Below, piece by piece: positions 7,360-16,633 of a stretch of 30,296 bases of DNA (within the stretch, counting starts at the first letter, position 1; each line of letters starts with the position of its first letter). Source of the stretch: a virus; the IMG/VR virus record IMGVR_UViG_3300027754_000314, positions 1-30,296 of that record. One strand, 5' to 3'. Under the pieces are notes generated by a model. That model searched no databases. It was not told where the DNA came from and saw only the letters and a program-made list of their open reading frames with translations. A program made the position numbers and the translations under genes.

Positions 7360-10300
7360 TTATAACTTTTTGTTTATAAATTCTACTGTCCATTGTGATA
7401 ATTCACTGATAGTAGGCAGTGTATAAGCTAATTCTCCTGGTGTTTTTACTAAGAAGCCTTCTGAATTAGTTGCTAGTGGTTGTTCACCTAATCTTAAACC
7501 TTCATAGTATTCGGCAGGGACACCTTTAAATTTTTCTATTGAAGTAATAGACCTTTCGTCTTTAATAAACTTCATATCAACTATAGGATAAAGATTGTTT
7601 AATCTTCGTGAAGTGAGAATACCTTCCGCAAATATATTAAGATGATGATTTGTTACTACATTATAAATTTCTTCAACCTCAGTAGATTCTTCTTTACCTA
7701 CTATTGTTACTATGTCACCTTTATCATTAAATGTATGGGTTCCTATAGGGCTATGTTCATTAGGTATTGCATAAGTAAATTCTCCCTTATCTAAATTAAA
7801 TATACGATGGCCTCCATCATGGTTTAAGTACCCTGATATTCCAAGCTTTGAACCATCACTAAATAGTATATTTACATATTGAGTACGTACTGGAGTCATT
7901 ATCCAAATAGGTTTTGCGGAGTCAAATTTTCCTTCATCAAAGTTCCACACTAAAAGAGAATCTTCATAAGATATATCTTCTATGTTCTTTTTAAGTCCAC
8001 TTGATAAAGTTATTTTAGTTCCTTTAATGAAACAAGGCAAGGTGAAACTAATATCAGTACCATACGATGTACCAACAGCATTAGTAGCATATATTCTTAC
8101 ATATGTGGTAGTATGGAAGTTTGTTATGGCATAGGTGTGTGTAAATGGTCCTAATGTGTCAGGACTACCTGCGCCGTCAGATACTTTAGTATTAGATATA
8201 GTAGGATTTGGAGAAGTAGCATAAACAATTCCTCTTTCGGTTATTGTCGACCCCCCATTACTAACTATCGTCCCTGTTATTTCAGCACTAGTAGGAGTTC
8301 TAGTTCCATACCCATCAGTGGTAACTGTCGGGGCTGTTGCTGCTGTGGAAGTAGGAGTAGGTGTTACTGTTTGAGTAGGAGTAGGAGTACTACCTGATAG
8401 AGTAGGTGTTGGTGTGGAGGTTAATGTTACAGTAGGAGTTGGTGTAGGGGTACTGCCTGATAGAGTGGGGGTTGGAGTAGAGGTTAATGAACTGCTAGGA
8501 GTAGGTGTAGGAGTGCTACCTGATAGAGTAGGTGTAGGGGTACCTGTTTGAGTTAAAGTAGGTGTAGGTGTAGGAGTACCTGATAGAGCTGTTGAAGTCG
8601 TAGGAGTAGGTGTAGGGGTACCTGTTTGAGTTAAAGTAGGTGTAGGTGTAGGAGTACCTGATAGAGCTGTTGAAGTCGTAGGTGTAGGTGTAGGAGTACC
8701 TGATAGAGCTGTTGAAGTCGTAGGTGTAGGTGTAGGAGTACCTGATAGAGCTGTTGAAGTCGTAGGTGTAGGGGTAGACGTTAATGAACTAGTAGGTGTA
8801 GGAGTAGGAGTACCTGTTTGAGTTAAAGTAGGTGTTGGTGTAAGTATATCTTGATCATAACTTACATATAATATACCTGCACCTATCGCTATAGAAGACG
8901 GTGTCAGTGTTAATGTCGGGGTTAATGTTGGTGTTAGAGTTAATGTAGGAGTTTGAGTTAATGTAGGAGTTGGTGTAGAGGTTGGTGTAGAGGTTGTAGT
9001 TAATGTTATTGTAGGAGCAGGTGTACTTGATGATGTTACTGTAGGAGTCACCGTAGGAGTAGAAGTTAACGTCGGAGACGGGGTAGGGGTTGAAGTTGGT
9101 ATATTGAGATTAACTTCATTTGGTAAACAAGAAATGATTTGTAAATTGGTTAATAAGTTATTCAATAAAATATTATCCATTATACCGCCAGTTTTTATAT
9201 ATTCATTATATCCACTATTAGTAATTGATAATGTGGTATTTTTATTATCAAAATCTATGAATTTTTGTAGTAAAGAATTTTCAGTATCGGGGACATAACT
9301 AAAAAATTCATAATATTTAGGTATATCAGCTCCTGATATGCCTGGAGGTAAAACTAAATTCCAGCCAAAATTACTATTAACAGCTGATAAAGCATATGAA
9401 CTAATTCCTGGAATTACAGTACTAACTAAATTATACGTTTTGCTAAATTTTTCATAAGTTATGAGACTAAAAGGAGCAACACTTGATAAAAACGTTGTTG
9501 TTGAAAAATTATATGCTGGTCCTTTATTTATACCATACTTGTCACTGTTTACATACCCTTTAGGATTAAAATTTGTCTGGTATTGGTTAGTTTGCCCGAA
9601 TAAATTTTTATGTTTAACAGATAATATATCTACTAATCGTTTAAATGAAGGCGGGTATTCATAATTATAATTTTGATAGTCAACATTAAGTAAATCTAAT
9701 AAAGATTTTAACGACTCTAAATTACAAAAATCTGGGTCATTTATATTAGCAACATAATTTGCTATTTTTTCAAAAACCTCAATACCTAAAGTATTTGGAT
9801 CAGAATTAGCATCGCCTACTATTTGTCCTAGAAAGTTATCAAAAAATTGCGACTTATCAAACAATACTGGCTGCGTGCCTATACTTTTAAAAGCTTTAGT
9901 TTGGTCAAAATCTTCATTTATTTTGCGGATTTGATATTCGCCGCCACATGAACTATTAATATCAAATATAGTCGAATACCCTGTTAAAGATATGTTAGCA
10001 TCGGTATATATTGCTTTAATCGAAACGTCATTTACAACAAACGGACAATATAGATAACCTTTAAAGAAACCGCCTTGCGTTAACGAGCTTAAGGTTCCAA
10101 AATCAGTTTGAAAACTAACACCAGTTATGTTATTACCATTAAGAGCGCTTAAAGTAAATGTAAAATTATTATAATTAAGTAAACTGTAATCTTTGACTTG
10201 ATACCCAAGATAATCGACAAGATTCACTACAAAGTTTACACGTTCACCAGCAAATTTAATAGGAAATATATTAAAATTACCATTCATTATACCATTACTG

Positions 10301-10476
10301 GTTATAACTAAATTAGTAATATCACCATAATTATGCGCAGATATAGAACATGTTTGATTTACTGGCGTGGAATTAAGAAATAAGCTCGGGTCTTTATAAT
10401 TCGACAGTCTCTGTTGCGTATCAACTAATGAGTCTTTCGAAAAAGCTGCGAATATGTTAATGTTGTAAGAACTCAT
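7360..10476 (-). CDS. multidomain tail protein: tail-protein-I-like, PT linkers, FN3-like, Hint domain
   Basis: A 1038-residue protein. Residues 1-455 are structural, with a helical stretch near 205-305 ([33 protein letters not shown]) resembling baseplate-associated tail protein I. Residues about 460-710 are Pro-Thr repeats, interrupted near 529-545. Residues about 715-812 are an FN3-like module ([33 protein letters not shown]). A Hint domain starts at Cys815 ([10 protein letters not shown]), with His890 in GGHRIF and His944/945 in [15 protein letters not shown]. It ends near Asn961-Asn962 in SRRLNN, without the usual His-Asn, so full splicing is doubtful. About 76 residues follow. It occupies the place of T4 gp7, downstream of gp25/gp6. 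A TAAATA box precedes it; HAD and protease genes follow in the same unit. The N-terminal assignment is weak, the Hint call strong. Confidence 0.8.
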   Translation of the reverse strand: MSSYNINIFAAFSKDSLVDTQQRLSNYKDPSLFLNSTPVNQTCSISAHNYGDITNLVITSNGIMNGNFNIFPIKFAGERVNFVVNLVDYLGYQVKDYSLLNYNNFTFTLSALNGNNITGVSFQTDFGTLSSLTQGGFFKGYLYCPFVVNDVSIKAIYTDANISLTGYSTIFDINSSCGGEYQIRKINEDFDQTKAFKSIGTQPVLFDKSQFFDNFLGQIVGDANSDPNTLGIEVFEKIANYVANINDPDFCNLESLKSLLDLLNVDYQNYNYEYPPSFKRLVDILSVKHKNLFGQTNQYQTNFNPKGYVNSDKYGINKGPAYNFSTTTFLSSVAPFSLITYEKFSKTYNLVSTVIPGISSYALSAVNSNFGWNLVLPPGISGADIPKYYEFFSYVPDTENSLLQKFIDFDNKNTTLSITNSGYNEYIKTGGIMDNILLNNLLTNLQIISCLPNEVNLNIPTSTPTPSPTLTSTPTVTPTVTSSSTPAPTITLTTTSTPTSTPTPTLTQTPTLTLTPTLTPTLTLTPSSIAIGAGILYVSYDQDILTPTPTLTQTGTPTPTPTSSLTSTPTPTTSTALSGTPTPTPTTSTALSGTPTPTPTTSTALSGTPTPTPTLTQTGTPTPTPTTSTALSGTPTPTPTLTQTGTPTPTLSGSTPTPTPSSSLTSTPTPTLSGSTPTPTPTVTLTSTPTPTLSGSTPTPTQTVTPTPTSTAATAPTVTTDGYGTRTPTSAEITGTIVSNGGSTITERGIVYATSPNPTISNTKVSDGAGSPDTLGPFTHTYAITNFHTTTYVRIYATNAVGTSYGTDISFTLPCFIKGTKITLSSGLKKNIEDISYEDSLLVWNFDEGKFDSAKPIWIMTPVRTQYVNILFSDGSKLGISGYLNHDGGHRIFNLDKGEFTYAIPNEHSPIGTHTFNDKGDIVTIVGKEESTEVEEIYNVVTNHHLNIFAEGILTSRRLNNLYPIVDMKFIKDERSITSIEKFKGVPAEYYEGLRLGEQPLATNSEGFLVKTPGELAYTLPTISELSQWTVEFINKKL
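8341..8840 (-). repeat. in-frame tandem repeats encoding Pro-Thr linker
   Basis: Imperfect tandem DNA repeats inside the 1038-residue gene. A 42-base unit encoding [14 protein letters not shown] recurs nearly identically with start points near 8581, 8659, 8701 and 8743; spacing is 42 bases except one 78-base step, where a 36-base [12 protein letters not shown] insert is present. Near-identity at the base level points to recent slippage or recombination. Confidence 0.85.
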
Positions 10477-10482
10477 TTATAA

Positions 10483-10488
10483 TATTTA
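10483..10488 (-). promoter_or_regulatory. TAAATA box upstream of Hint tail-protein unit
   Basis: Minus-strand TTTAAATA, 6 bases before the ATG ending at 10476, in the 14-base gap after the 973-residue gene. Likely serves the 1038-residue, HAD and protease genes. Confidence 0.5.
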
Positions 10489-10490
10489 AA

Positions 10491-13412
10491 TTAAGTGCAC
10501 GGTACTGCAGGCAGTAATGCTATGACATAGCTGGCTGGATCTAGTACTGACGGTGTGGTTCCATTTTGAACGCAGAAAGTCTCACCATTAGATATTAATA
10601 TGGTTGTGTCGCTTACGGCCCCGCAAGGTCTGTATGTTACTACACCGTCACCTGAAGGAGAGGTTGTCATAAAATAGTATAACTTGCATAGAGGAGTGGT
10701 TGGTGTAGGAGTAGGTGTGCCTATGGTAGGTGTAGGTGTTAGTGAAGGCGTGGCACTATAATTAACTGTAACTGATACATTATTAGAAGGCATATAGAAG
10801 CTTATTTCCGATGCACTTAATGAGTAATCTACTGTAGGGCTACCAGTTATTGTAAATGGTGTTGTTGCGTCAACAACATACCCTGCATTAGCTGTATATA
10901 TTATTACAACCGGCTCAGTTGCATAGTACCCAACGCCTGACGGACCGGTATGGGTCGGAGCATATCCGACTTGGAACCCGACCGTACCATATGCAGGGGC
11001 TACAGCTAATGTAACCATCTTAACATCTGAATATGTTACTGTTGGTGTAACTGTACGAGTCGGTGTTGGCGTTACTGTACGAGTCGGTGTTGATGTTAAT
11101 GTAGGTGACGGTGTCGGTGTAGGCGTACGAGTTGCTGTACGTGTTGGGCCGATTGGTGGTATGTTCAACACAGTTTTAATTATTTCATCTTCGTTAGTAA
11201 TTTTTACATTTATTATACTGCTTATATTTTTACTTGCAGTGTATAAACAATCATATACCCTATTTAACACTTGAGGAGAAACCTTTTCATTAACATTAAC
11301 ATAACACTGCCCGCTAAACATTGCATTAATTAAATCTTTTTCTTGTTTAGTTAATGGTTTAATATCGCCAGATGTTATGATATTTGTCACCGGATCTAAT
11401 TTACCAGTTAATCTGTAATTTAAATAAGCAACTAATGTATTATAGTTTATAAATTGTTTTATAAGTGTCTTATTTAAAGTTATATTATTAACAAATTCAT
11501 TACCATATTTAGCACTCCGTCTACTATCATCTGTATTAGATTTTGACGGGTCTGCTAATAGCATTTCTAACAAACTATATATGTCAAAATTGACTGTCTT
11601 ATAATTATCTATTGGTAACGGTACTGCAGTTGGAGTAGCCGTTACTGTTGTTGTCGGTGTAGGTGTTAAAAATGGTGTAGTGGTCGGGGTCCGGGTGAGT
11701 GTAGGTGTACGAGTTGCTGTATGGGTCGGTGTAGGAGTCGCTGTTACTGGTGAAGTAACTGTTGGTGTAAGAGTCGGGGTAGCTGTAAGAGTCGGGGTCG
11801 GTGTTGGTGTAGGTGTTGGGCAATCTACTATAATATAATCTAGATTTTCTGCTAATATGCCATTACCATCTTCTGTTGAAAGATAACATACAACAAACGT
11901 AGGAGAGGGAGTCGGGGTTGGAGTGGATGTCGGGGTTTGAGTAGTTGATGATGTTAATGTAGGTGTTAAAGTTGGGGTTAATGTCGGGGTAGGGGTAGGT
12001 GTCGGTGTAGATGTTGCAGCTGAAGTATTAGTTAATGTCGGTGTTGGAGTTGGGGTAGAGGTTACAGCTGAAGTATTGGTTAATGTAAGGGTCGGTGTCG
12101 GTGTAGATGTTGTCCCGGGGGTTGCAGTTAATGTCGGGGTCGGTGTAGATGTTGCAGCTGAAGTATTAGTTAATGTCGGCGTCGGCGTCGGTGTAGATGT
12201 TGCAGCTGAAGTATTAGTTAATGTCGGCGTCGGTGTTGATGTCGCAACTGAAGTATTAGTTAATGTAAGTGTTAATGTCGGTGTAGATGTAGATGTTGGT
12301 TGAGGCGGTAAAGGTACTGGTGTATTAGTTAATGTCTGGGTAGGGGTTAATGTCGGGGACAGTGATATTGTCGGGGTCGGGGTGGATGTTGCAACTGAAG
12401 TATTGGTTAGGGTCGGGGTTGGTGTTGATGTAGATGTTGTCCCAGGGGTTGCAGTTAATGTCGGGGTTGGTGTCGGAGTAGCTGTTGGTGGTGGGGTGCT
12501 TGTTGCAATCGAAGTATTAGTTAAAGTCAGGGTAGGTGTCGGCGTAGGTATGTAAGTAGTAGTTGGTGTAGGCGGCGGTGTCGATGTTGGTGTCGGTGTA
12601 GCTGCTGGTGGAGTACCTGTTGATGTGGCTGCTGGAGTTGCGGGGGGGTTAGTAGCTATTGGACTGCCTGTTTGTGTAGCTGCTGGGGTACCTGTTGATG
12701 TGGCTGCTGGAGTGCCTGTTGCTGTAGCTGCTGGTGGAGTACCTGTTGATGTGGCTGCTGGGGTAACTACCGGTATAAATGTACCTGTTTGGGTTGGTGT
12801 GTTAGTAGGAGATGGAGTAGGTGTCGGGGTCGGTGTTAAAGTTCGTGTTGGTGTTGGTGTAGAAGTTGGCCCAGCAGTTGTAGTTAATGTTGGAGTCGGA
12901 GAGGGTGTCGGTGTTGGTGTGTCAGTAGGGGTTGATGTAGGCGTCGGTGTCGGTGTTGGGTCATTATATAAGATTTGCGCACGTTGAGTATTTGTAACTG
13001 TTAAATATATCGGGCCAGCGCCAGAATCGGAATAAAAAAGTAAAGCATTTCCATTGCCTAAACTTACATTATTAGTAGTAGTCGTGGTGCCGTTTTCATA
13101 CCTTTCAACGGTGGTTGCAGTCCAAACTCCTCCGCTTAAATTTATATCAGTACATCTAACATAAGAAGTGTATGATACACTGTCGGTAGTTAAGGTTGTG
13201 CCGGCCGACGCGGTCGTTGACCCTACAGAGGCAGTTGTGTTGATAGTAAAGCCTTCTGGCGAGCCGGTGTCCGCTGCACAATAAGTATATGCACTTAATT
13301 GGGTTATATTTGTAACCCCTAATGAGTTTAAGTTATAAGTCTGAGAAGTGTTTACGTACCCCGGTCCCGGTGCAGAGTTACTATTAGAATATACTATAAC
13401 TAAATTTGGCAT
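10491..13412 (-). CDS. multidomain PT-repeat structural protein
   Basis: A 973-residue protein built as beads on a string. Residues 1-150 are a beta-rich domain ([20 protein letters not shown]). About 150-503 are Pro-Thr/Ala-Thr repeats. A short insert, [20 protein letters not shown], lies near 505-530, then more repeats to about 597. Residues about 599-752 are a helical domain ([34 protein letters not shown]). About 792-886 is a beta domain with [14 protein letters not shown] and [16 protein letters not shown], resembling bacterial repeat (Flg_new/InlB-like) modules. About 907-973 is a Cys-containing C-terminal domain. Thr/Pro linkers of this kind are extended and may be glycosylated. It starts 1 base after a 79-residue gene and precedes the Hint protein. 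Role inferred: a long, flexible baseplate or fibre component. No enzyme motif. Confidence 0.75.
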   Translation of the reverse strand: MPNLVIVYSNSNSAPGPGYVNTSQTYNLNSLGVTNITQLSAYTYCAADTGSPEGFTINTTASVGSTTASAGTTLTTDSVSYTSYVRCTDINLSGGVWTATTVERYENGTTTTTNNVSLGNGNALLFYSDSGAGPIYLTVTNTQRAQILYNDPTPTPTPTSTPTDTPTPTPSPTPTLTTTAGPTSTPTPTRTLTPTPTPTPSPTNTPTQTGTFIPVVTPAATSTGTPPAATATGTPAATSTGTPAATQTGSPIATNPPATPAATSTGTPPAATPTPTSTPPPTPTTTYIPTPTPTLTLTNTSIATSTPPPTATPTPTPTLTATPGTTSTSTPTPTLTNTSVATSTPTPTISLSPTLTPTQTLTNTPVPLPPQPTSTSTPTLTLTLTNTSVATSTPTPTLTNTSAATSTPTPTPTLTNTSAATSTPTPTLTATPGTTSTPTPTLTLTNTSAVTSTPTPTPTLTNTSAATSTPTPTPTPTLTPTLTPTLTSSTTQTPTSTPTPTPSPTFVVCYLSTEDGNGILAENLDYIIVDCPTPTPTPTPTLTATPTLTPTVTSPVTATPTPTHTATRTPTLTRTPTTTPFLTPTPTTTVTATPTAVPLPIDNYKTVNFDIYSLLEMLLADPSKSNTDDSRRSAKYGNEFVNNITLNKTLIKQFINYNTLVAYLNYRLTGKLDPVTNIITSGDIKPLTKQEKDLINAMFSGQCYVNVNEKVSPQVLNRVYDCLYTASKNISSIINVKITNEDEIIKTVLNIPPIGPTRTATRTPTPTPSPTLTSTPTRTVTPTPTRTVTPTVTYSDVKMVTLAVAPAYGTVGFQVGYAPTHTGPSGVGYYATEPVVIIYTANAGYVVDATTPFTITGSPTVDYSLSASEISFYMPSNNVSVTVNYSATPSLTPTPTIGTPTPTPTTPLCKLYYFMTTSPSGDGVVTYRPCGAVSDTTILISNGETFCVQNGTTPSVLDPASYVIALLPAVPCT
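11600..12960 (-). repeat. long Pro-Thr/Ala-Thr-encoding repeat tract
   Basis: Degenerate in-frame repeats within the 973-residue gene. Recognisable units include a 48-base unit encoding [16 protein letters not shown] (near-identical copies begin near 12013, 12151 and 12199) and a 24-base unit encoding GTPAATST around 12600-12775. The region near 11815-11905 (the [10 protein letters not shown] insert) interrupts the repeats. The opposite strand is open here only as Val-Gly repeats and is not coding. Confidence 0.85.
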
Positions 13413-13413
13413 A

Positions 13414-13653
13414 TTATATATTAGTTATATTAAATATCTTGCCAGTAATTGGTATCAAAATATCTTCCCCGTTTATACATATAGTATCTGGTAAATTATA
13501 TACATATTTGCCCCCTGTTATTTTAAATTGTTCGCCGTCTATATTTTCATAAACTATATATGCAGATAAAGTAGGAGACGATAATGTACAATAATTAGAC
13601 TGTAAGCAGCTAATTACATCAAGTGATTTTTTAGGTATTTCAGTTTTATTCAT
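13414..13653 (-). CDS. small hypothetical protein in baseplate cluster
   Basis: A 79-residue protein ([20 protein letters not shown]...) lying 3 bases after gp6-like and 1 base before the 973-residue gene, so translation is probably coupled. It has two cysteines (CLQSNYC) near residues 16-22 and a beta-rich C-terminal half ([20 protein letters not shown]). No known family recognised and no membrane segment. Tight packing between two structural genes supports it being a real gene, possibly a minor baseplate part or adaptor for the long PT-repeat protein. Confidence 0.55.
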   Translation of the reverse strand: MNKTEIPKKSLDVISCLQSNYCTLSSPTLSAYIVYENIDGEQFKITGGKYVYNLPDTICINGEDILIPITGKIFNITNI

Positions 13654-13656
13654 TTG

Positions 13657-15474
13657 TTATTCAACTACAATATTATCTAAAATTGTCTTGTTCCATAAAA
13701 ACGGAAATTTAAAATACGGCAATTGTAAATCTGTTGATTGTATTTGAATATCGATATCTGAATATTTTGGATTAAACACAAGTAAATTTAAGCCATTGTT
13801 TGTTACTGTGCTGCCGTTGTCTAAAATTCTTCTCATACTAAAATTACTTACGCCGTTTATACTTAAAATCTTGGATACTATGTCATTTAAAGATATTAAC
13901 TGGTTTAACTTACAATTTTCAGGTGCAAAATAATCTTGAAATATTGCATCTACATTATTTTTAATTTGATTTACATCCACTCTCAAATTTGTATCCTTTT
14001 TAATAACCAGATATGTAGATTTATAAACATCTAAATTAACTTCTTCACCGGGTGCTAATAGACCAATTGTCACTGCAGTGTATACTGGGTCTTGCGGTAT
14101 TAACTCCATATTAAGAGCTTTTGCTTCAGCCATTGATGTTAATATAGTGTTCTTTTGCGAGTTTTGTAAAAAATATTGCGTATTATTACTATCTACGGTC
14201 TTTATTTTAGGCACCATGAAGATATAAATGTTGTTATCCTGGCCTGCATGAGCAAAATTAACTTCATTAAACAACACTCTTGCATCTTGATTAGGTCTGG
14301 TAATTCCTAAACTATAAAAATACTTTATATAATTTTCAATATAGTTTCTATTATTAACGGTTGAAGAACTAGTTATAATATTTTTATAATTCTTGTCTAT
14401 AAATGTTGTAAAGTCTACTTCTGTAATTAACCTGTTTTGACTAAAGAATGTCTTAGGAGCATTTAATCTTATTTCATCAACCGATTCTTTTTCACTTGGG
14501 GGTGACGAAGCAATAGGGTTAGTAAAAGATATATAACTTGCATTTGTGGTGTTTAAATAGTTTAACGAAGTGTTTAATACATCTTGTTTAATACGATTAA
14601 ATTGCGGTGTTGAATAAAAGTTTATTGTATTGCCGTTTAACTGGTTTGGTGAAATTATGCCAGAAGCACCGTCACTTTGCAGATAATAAATGTATACCCC
14701 GTCACCTGGGTTTAATTTTTTACCAAATACACCATTACCAAATTTAAGTTCATAGAATTCGTTTTCATTTATACGTAATTCGAAACTATTAGAATCACTA
14801 CTCTCTAAGAAAAGTGAATTAGTTACTTTGTATTGGGTGAAGACATTAGTTGCAGCGTTATTAACATATACATCAACACTTGATTGATCTATATTTAAAG
14901 GGGTATTTGTTGCAGTGTCTTTAGATACAATCGTAAACGTTTCGAAAGGCTCTCCAGTTGCTCCTATGGGTGGAAACTCTATAGTTTTTCCTTGATATAA
15001 TAAATTTTCATCATATAAGGAAGTAAGGTCTTCAACACCTGTTAATGATTTACTAAAAGTTACGTCGTTTGGAAATGAATAGTATATACCATTAATTGTA
15101 AAATAACTATAACGTGGGATTGTATATATGTTTAAAGGTAAATTAGTATTAGCTGTAGCTTCGAATGATAATAAAGAGGTTTTATACCCAGTAGGGTTAT
15201 AGTTAATTAATTTAACAAGCCGGTTCATATTTTCATACAAACTGGTTTGATTGAATAACGACTCATTACTTGTAGTATTAAGATAAAATAATAGGTAATG
15301 GTATGAAAGAGCAACTACATCCATAATGGCATTAAGATTGCTGCCTTCAAAGTTTTGATCAGTAAACACCCCACCAGCATTAAGCCGGTCTTTAATGAGT
15401 TGTTTTAAAGTTAACGCATCAAATGTTGCGTAACTGTTTCTAGGTAATGTGAAGTCTGTTAAATTTTGTGACAT
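13657..15474 (-). CDS. baseplate wedge protein gp6-like (baseplate J family)
   Basis: A 605-residue protein (T4 gp6 is 660). Characteristic segments are TLKQLIKDRLNAGGVFTDQNFEGSNL-type N-terminus near residues 23-50, the ELKFGNGVFGKKLNPGDGVYIYY core near 243-266, ESVDEIRLNAPKTFF and VDFTTFIDKNYKNI near 335-370, and a C-terminal LNDIVSKILSINGVSNFSMRRI segment. VDEIRxNAPKxFxxQxRxITxxDF is the hallmark of gp6/baseplate J proteins, which dimerise to form the ring of the inner baseplate wedges and trigger sheath contraction. It starts 5 bases after the gp25-like gene, the same pairing found in many contractile systems. An imperfect box (TAAAAATA) is upstream; it may be co-transcribed with gp25. 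Confidence 0.92.
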   Translation of the reverse strand: MSQNLTDFTLPRNSYATFDALTLKQLIKDRLNAGGVFTDQNFEGSNLNAIMDVVALSYHYLLFYLNTTSNESLFNQTSLYENMNRLVKLINYNPTGYKTSLLSFEATANTNLPLNIYTIPRYSYFTINGIYYSFPNDVTFSKSLTGVEDLTSLYDENLLYQGKTIEFPPIGATGEPFETFTIVSKDTATNTPLNIDQSSVDVYVNNAATNVFTQYKVTNSLFLESSDSNSFELRINENEFYELKFGNGVFGKKLNPGDGVYIYYLQSDGASGIISPNQLNGNTINFYSTPQFNRIKQDVLNTSLNYLNTTNASYISFTNPIASSPPSEKESVDEIRLNAPKTFFSQNRLITEVDFTTFIDKNYKNIITSSSTVNNRNYIENYIKYFYSLGITRPNQDARVLFNEVNFAHAGQDNNIYIFMVPKIKTVDSNNTQYFLQNSQKNTILTSMAEAKALNMELIPQDPVYTAVTIGLLAPGEEVNLDVYKSTYLVIKKDTNLRVDVNQIKNNVDAIFQDYFAPENCKLNQLISLNDIVSKILSINGVSNFSMRRILDNGSTVTNNGLNLLVFNPKYSDIDIQIQSTDLQLPYFKFPFLWNKTILDNIVVE

Positions 15475-15479
15475 TTTAA

Positions 15480-15965
15480 TTAATTATTTTTATAAAAACC
15501 TGTTTTATCTAAAACCCCAGATACTTTTACCTGTTGAACATTAAATCTTGGAACTGATATACTCAATTCAATGACATACTGTTGGTCTTCTTCTTTTGGA
15601 GTTATAGATATGTTGATTATATTTACTCTTGGTTCGAACGTTTCTATGCCAAAATTAATAGCATTGCCGATTAACCTTGCACGGTCTTTTGATACTGGTA
15701 AAAACAATAAATCTCTAAAACTTATACCAAAAAGAGGGTTTAATGGTTTTTGGCCAGGGGTTGTTGTTATTATATTAGATATGCTGTTAAATATTGCACC
15801 GAGATTATCATCTGAATTGAGATCTGTAATCTGTAACGTCTTAGCTAACTGATTATTATACGTATTATCTAGTGTAAAATCTATGTTTGCATCTTTATAT
15901 ACAGTAGAATTAGTTCTATTCGCATTAACATTTGTTAGTATATCTAGATTTAACGTTGCCATCAT
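15480..15965 (-). CDS. baseplate wedge subunit gp25-like
   Basis: A 161-residue protein, slightly longer than T4 gp25 (132). The diagnostic gp25/lysozyme-like-fold segment is IGNAINFGIETFEPRVNIINISITPKE around residues 100-126, with the conserved EPR motif, followed by the VIELSISVP strand. Family members join gp6 and gp53 in the inner wedge and contact the sheath initiator. Two adjacent ATGs (15965 and 15962) are possible starts; the TAAATA box lies 3 and 6 bases upstream respectively, so the second fits the spacing seen at other genes. It is divergent from the + strand gene at 16016. Confidence 0.9.
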   Translation of the reverse strand: MMATLNLDILTNVNANRTNSTVYKDANIDFTLDNTYNNQLAKTLQITDLNSDDNLGAIFNSISNIITTTPGQKPLNPLFGISFRDLLFLPVSKDRARLIGNAINFGIETFEPRVNIINISITPKEEDQQYVIELSISVPRFNVQQVKVSGVLDKTGFYKNN

Positions 15966-15968
15966 GAA

Positions 15969-15974
15969 TATTTA
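15969..15974 (-). promoter_or_regulatory. TAAATA box upstream of gp25-like
   Basis: Minus-strand CATAAATA, matching the NATAAATA form of T4-like late promoters. It is 3 bases from the first ATG and 6 from the second. Confidence 0.55.
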
Positions 15975-16004
15975 TGGATAGAATAGAAAATTACAGAGAT
16001 AGAA

Positions 16005-16010
16005 TAAATA
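16005..16010 (+). promoter_or_regulatory. TAAATA box that decides a start codon
   Basis: Exact AATAAATA 5 bases before the ATG at 16016. With the opposite-facing box at 15969-15974 it makes a divergent promoter region of about 50 bases, and argues against the upstream in-frame ATG at 15974. Confidence 0.5.
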
Positions 16011-16015
16011 ATAAT

Positions 16016-16633
16016 ATGCGTAACAAGTTCCTAACATTGGTTGAAAATAATATTACTAAGTATACTAACGGTGGGCTACTTGTCGGCTATGTAGTCAAGC
16101 TCAGAGATGGTTATAAGAGTCTTGAATATTTTAAAACTCTTAGTGGCGATATGCAGACTGCCATAACTGACTTTTTCGGTGCAAATGATCTTAATAAACG
16201 GGTAATTAATATTAAAACTGGCTACCCTTCATCATCACCTAATAATGACGATAACAGAGGCTCATGTTTTACCGTGGAAGTTGCAGCTGAAACAGCGCCA
16301 GGTCGTTATGATAAAGAAAACAAAATTTCAGTACCTTCAGACATCTTAACAGTCGTTAAACAAGACGGAGCTAATCTAGTATCAATTCCAGATAGTATGT
16401 ACAAGAAAGAAAGACGTAACTTAAAACCTGTTGCACCAGAAGAAAACGAAGAAGTGCCAAACAATCCATATTTACAGACAATGTTATCTCAAGATGGTGA
16501 TAAATTAACAAGGGGAGACAGAGCTTTGTTAAACAAAAATATAACCATACCATCAAGCCCTGCTAAAGATATGAAATCACCTATGGTGCCTAAGAGCACT
16601 CATATGTATTTACCGACAACTATTAAGAAATAA
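16016..16633 (+). CDS. hypothetical phage protein, divergent from gp25
   Basis: A 205-residue protein (MRNKFLTLVENNITKY...) when started at 16016; an in-frame ATG at 15974 would add 14 residues but would place the start 8 bases from the gp25 start with no box. The first 70 residues are compact (GGLLVGYVVKLRDGYKSLEYF), the middle is charged, and the last 70 are Pro-rich and probably disordered (VAPEENEEVPNNP; IPSSPAKDMKSPMVPK). No family recognised. It runs against its neighbours and overlaps the clamp-loader 3' end tail-to-tail by 11 bases. It may be a structural or scaffold-like protein; no function is claimed. Confidence 0.6.
   Translation: MRNKFLTLVENNITKYTNGGLLVGYVVKLRDGYKSLEYFKTLSGDMQTAITDFFGANDLNKRVINIKTGYPSSSPNNDDNRGSCFTVEVAAETAPGRYDKENKISVPSDILTVVKQDGANLVSIPDSMYKKERRNLKPVAPEENEEVPNNPYLQTMLSQDGDKLTRGDRALLNKNITIPSSPAKDMKSPMVPKSTHMYLPTTIKK

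Noticed and set aside
7588-8034. A splicing intein in the 1038-residue protein
   Set aside because: The terminal His-Asn and following nucleophile are not present in normal form, and no homing endonuclease domain is seen; called a Hint domain instead.
8341-12960. Regular repeats resembling a CRISPR array
   Set aside because: Repeats are in-frame, of codon-multiple length, without unique spacers, and encode Pro-Thr linkers.
12076-12987. Open frames on the + strand rich in Val-Gly repeats
   Set aside because: They are the antisense of the Pro-Thr repeat coding region; repetitive codons keep the opposite frames open.
7360-13412. Diversity-generating retroelement acting on the PT-repeat proteins
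   Set aside because: No reverse transcriptase or template/variable repeat pair with adenine-specific changes is visible in the window.
13413-13440. AT-rich sequence before the 973-residue gene as another TAAATA box
   Set aside because: Only TAATATA-like matches are present, and the gene abuts the preceding one; not counted among the twelve.
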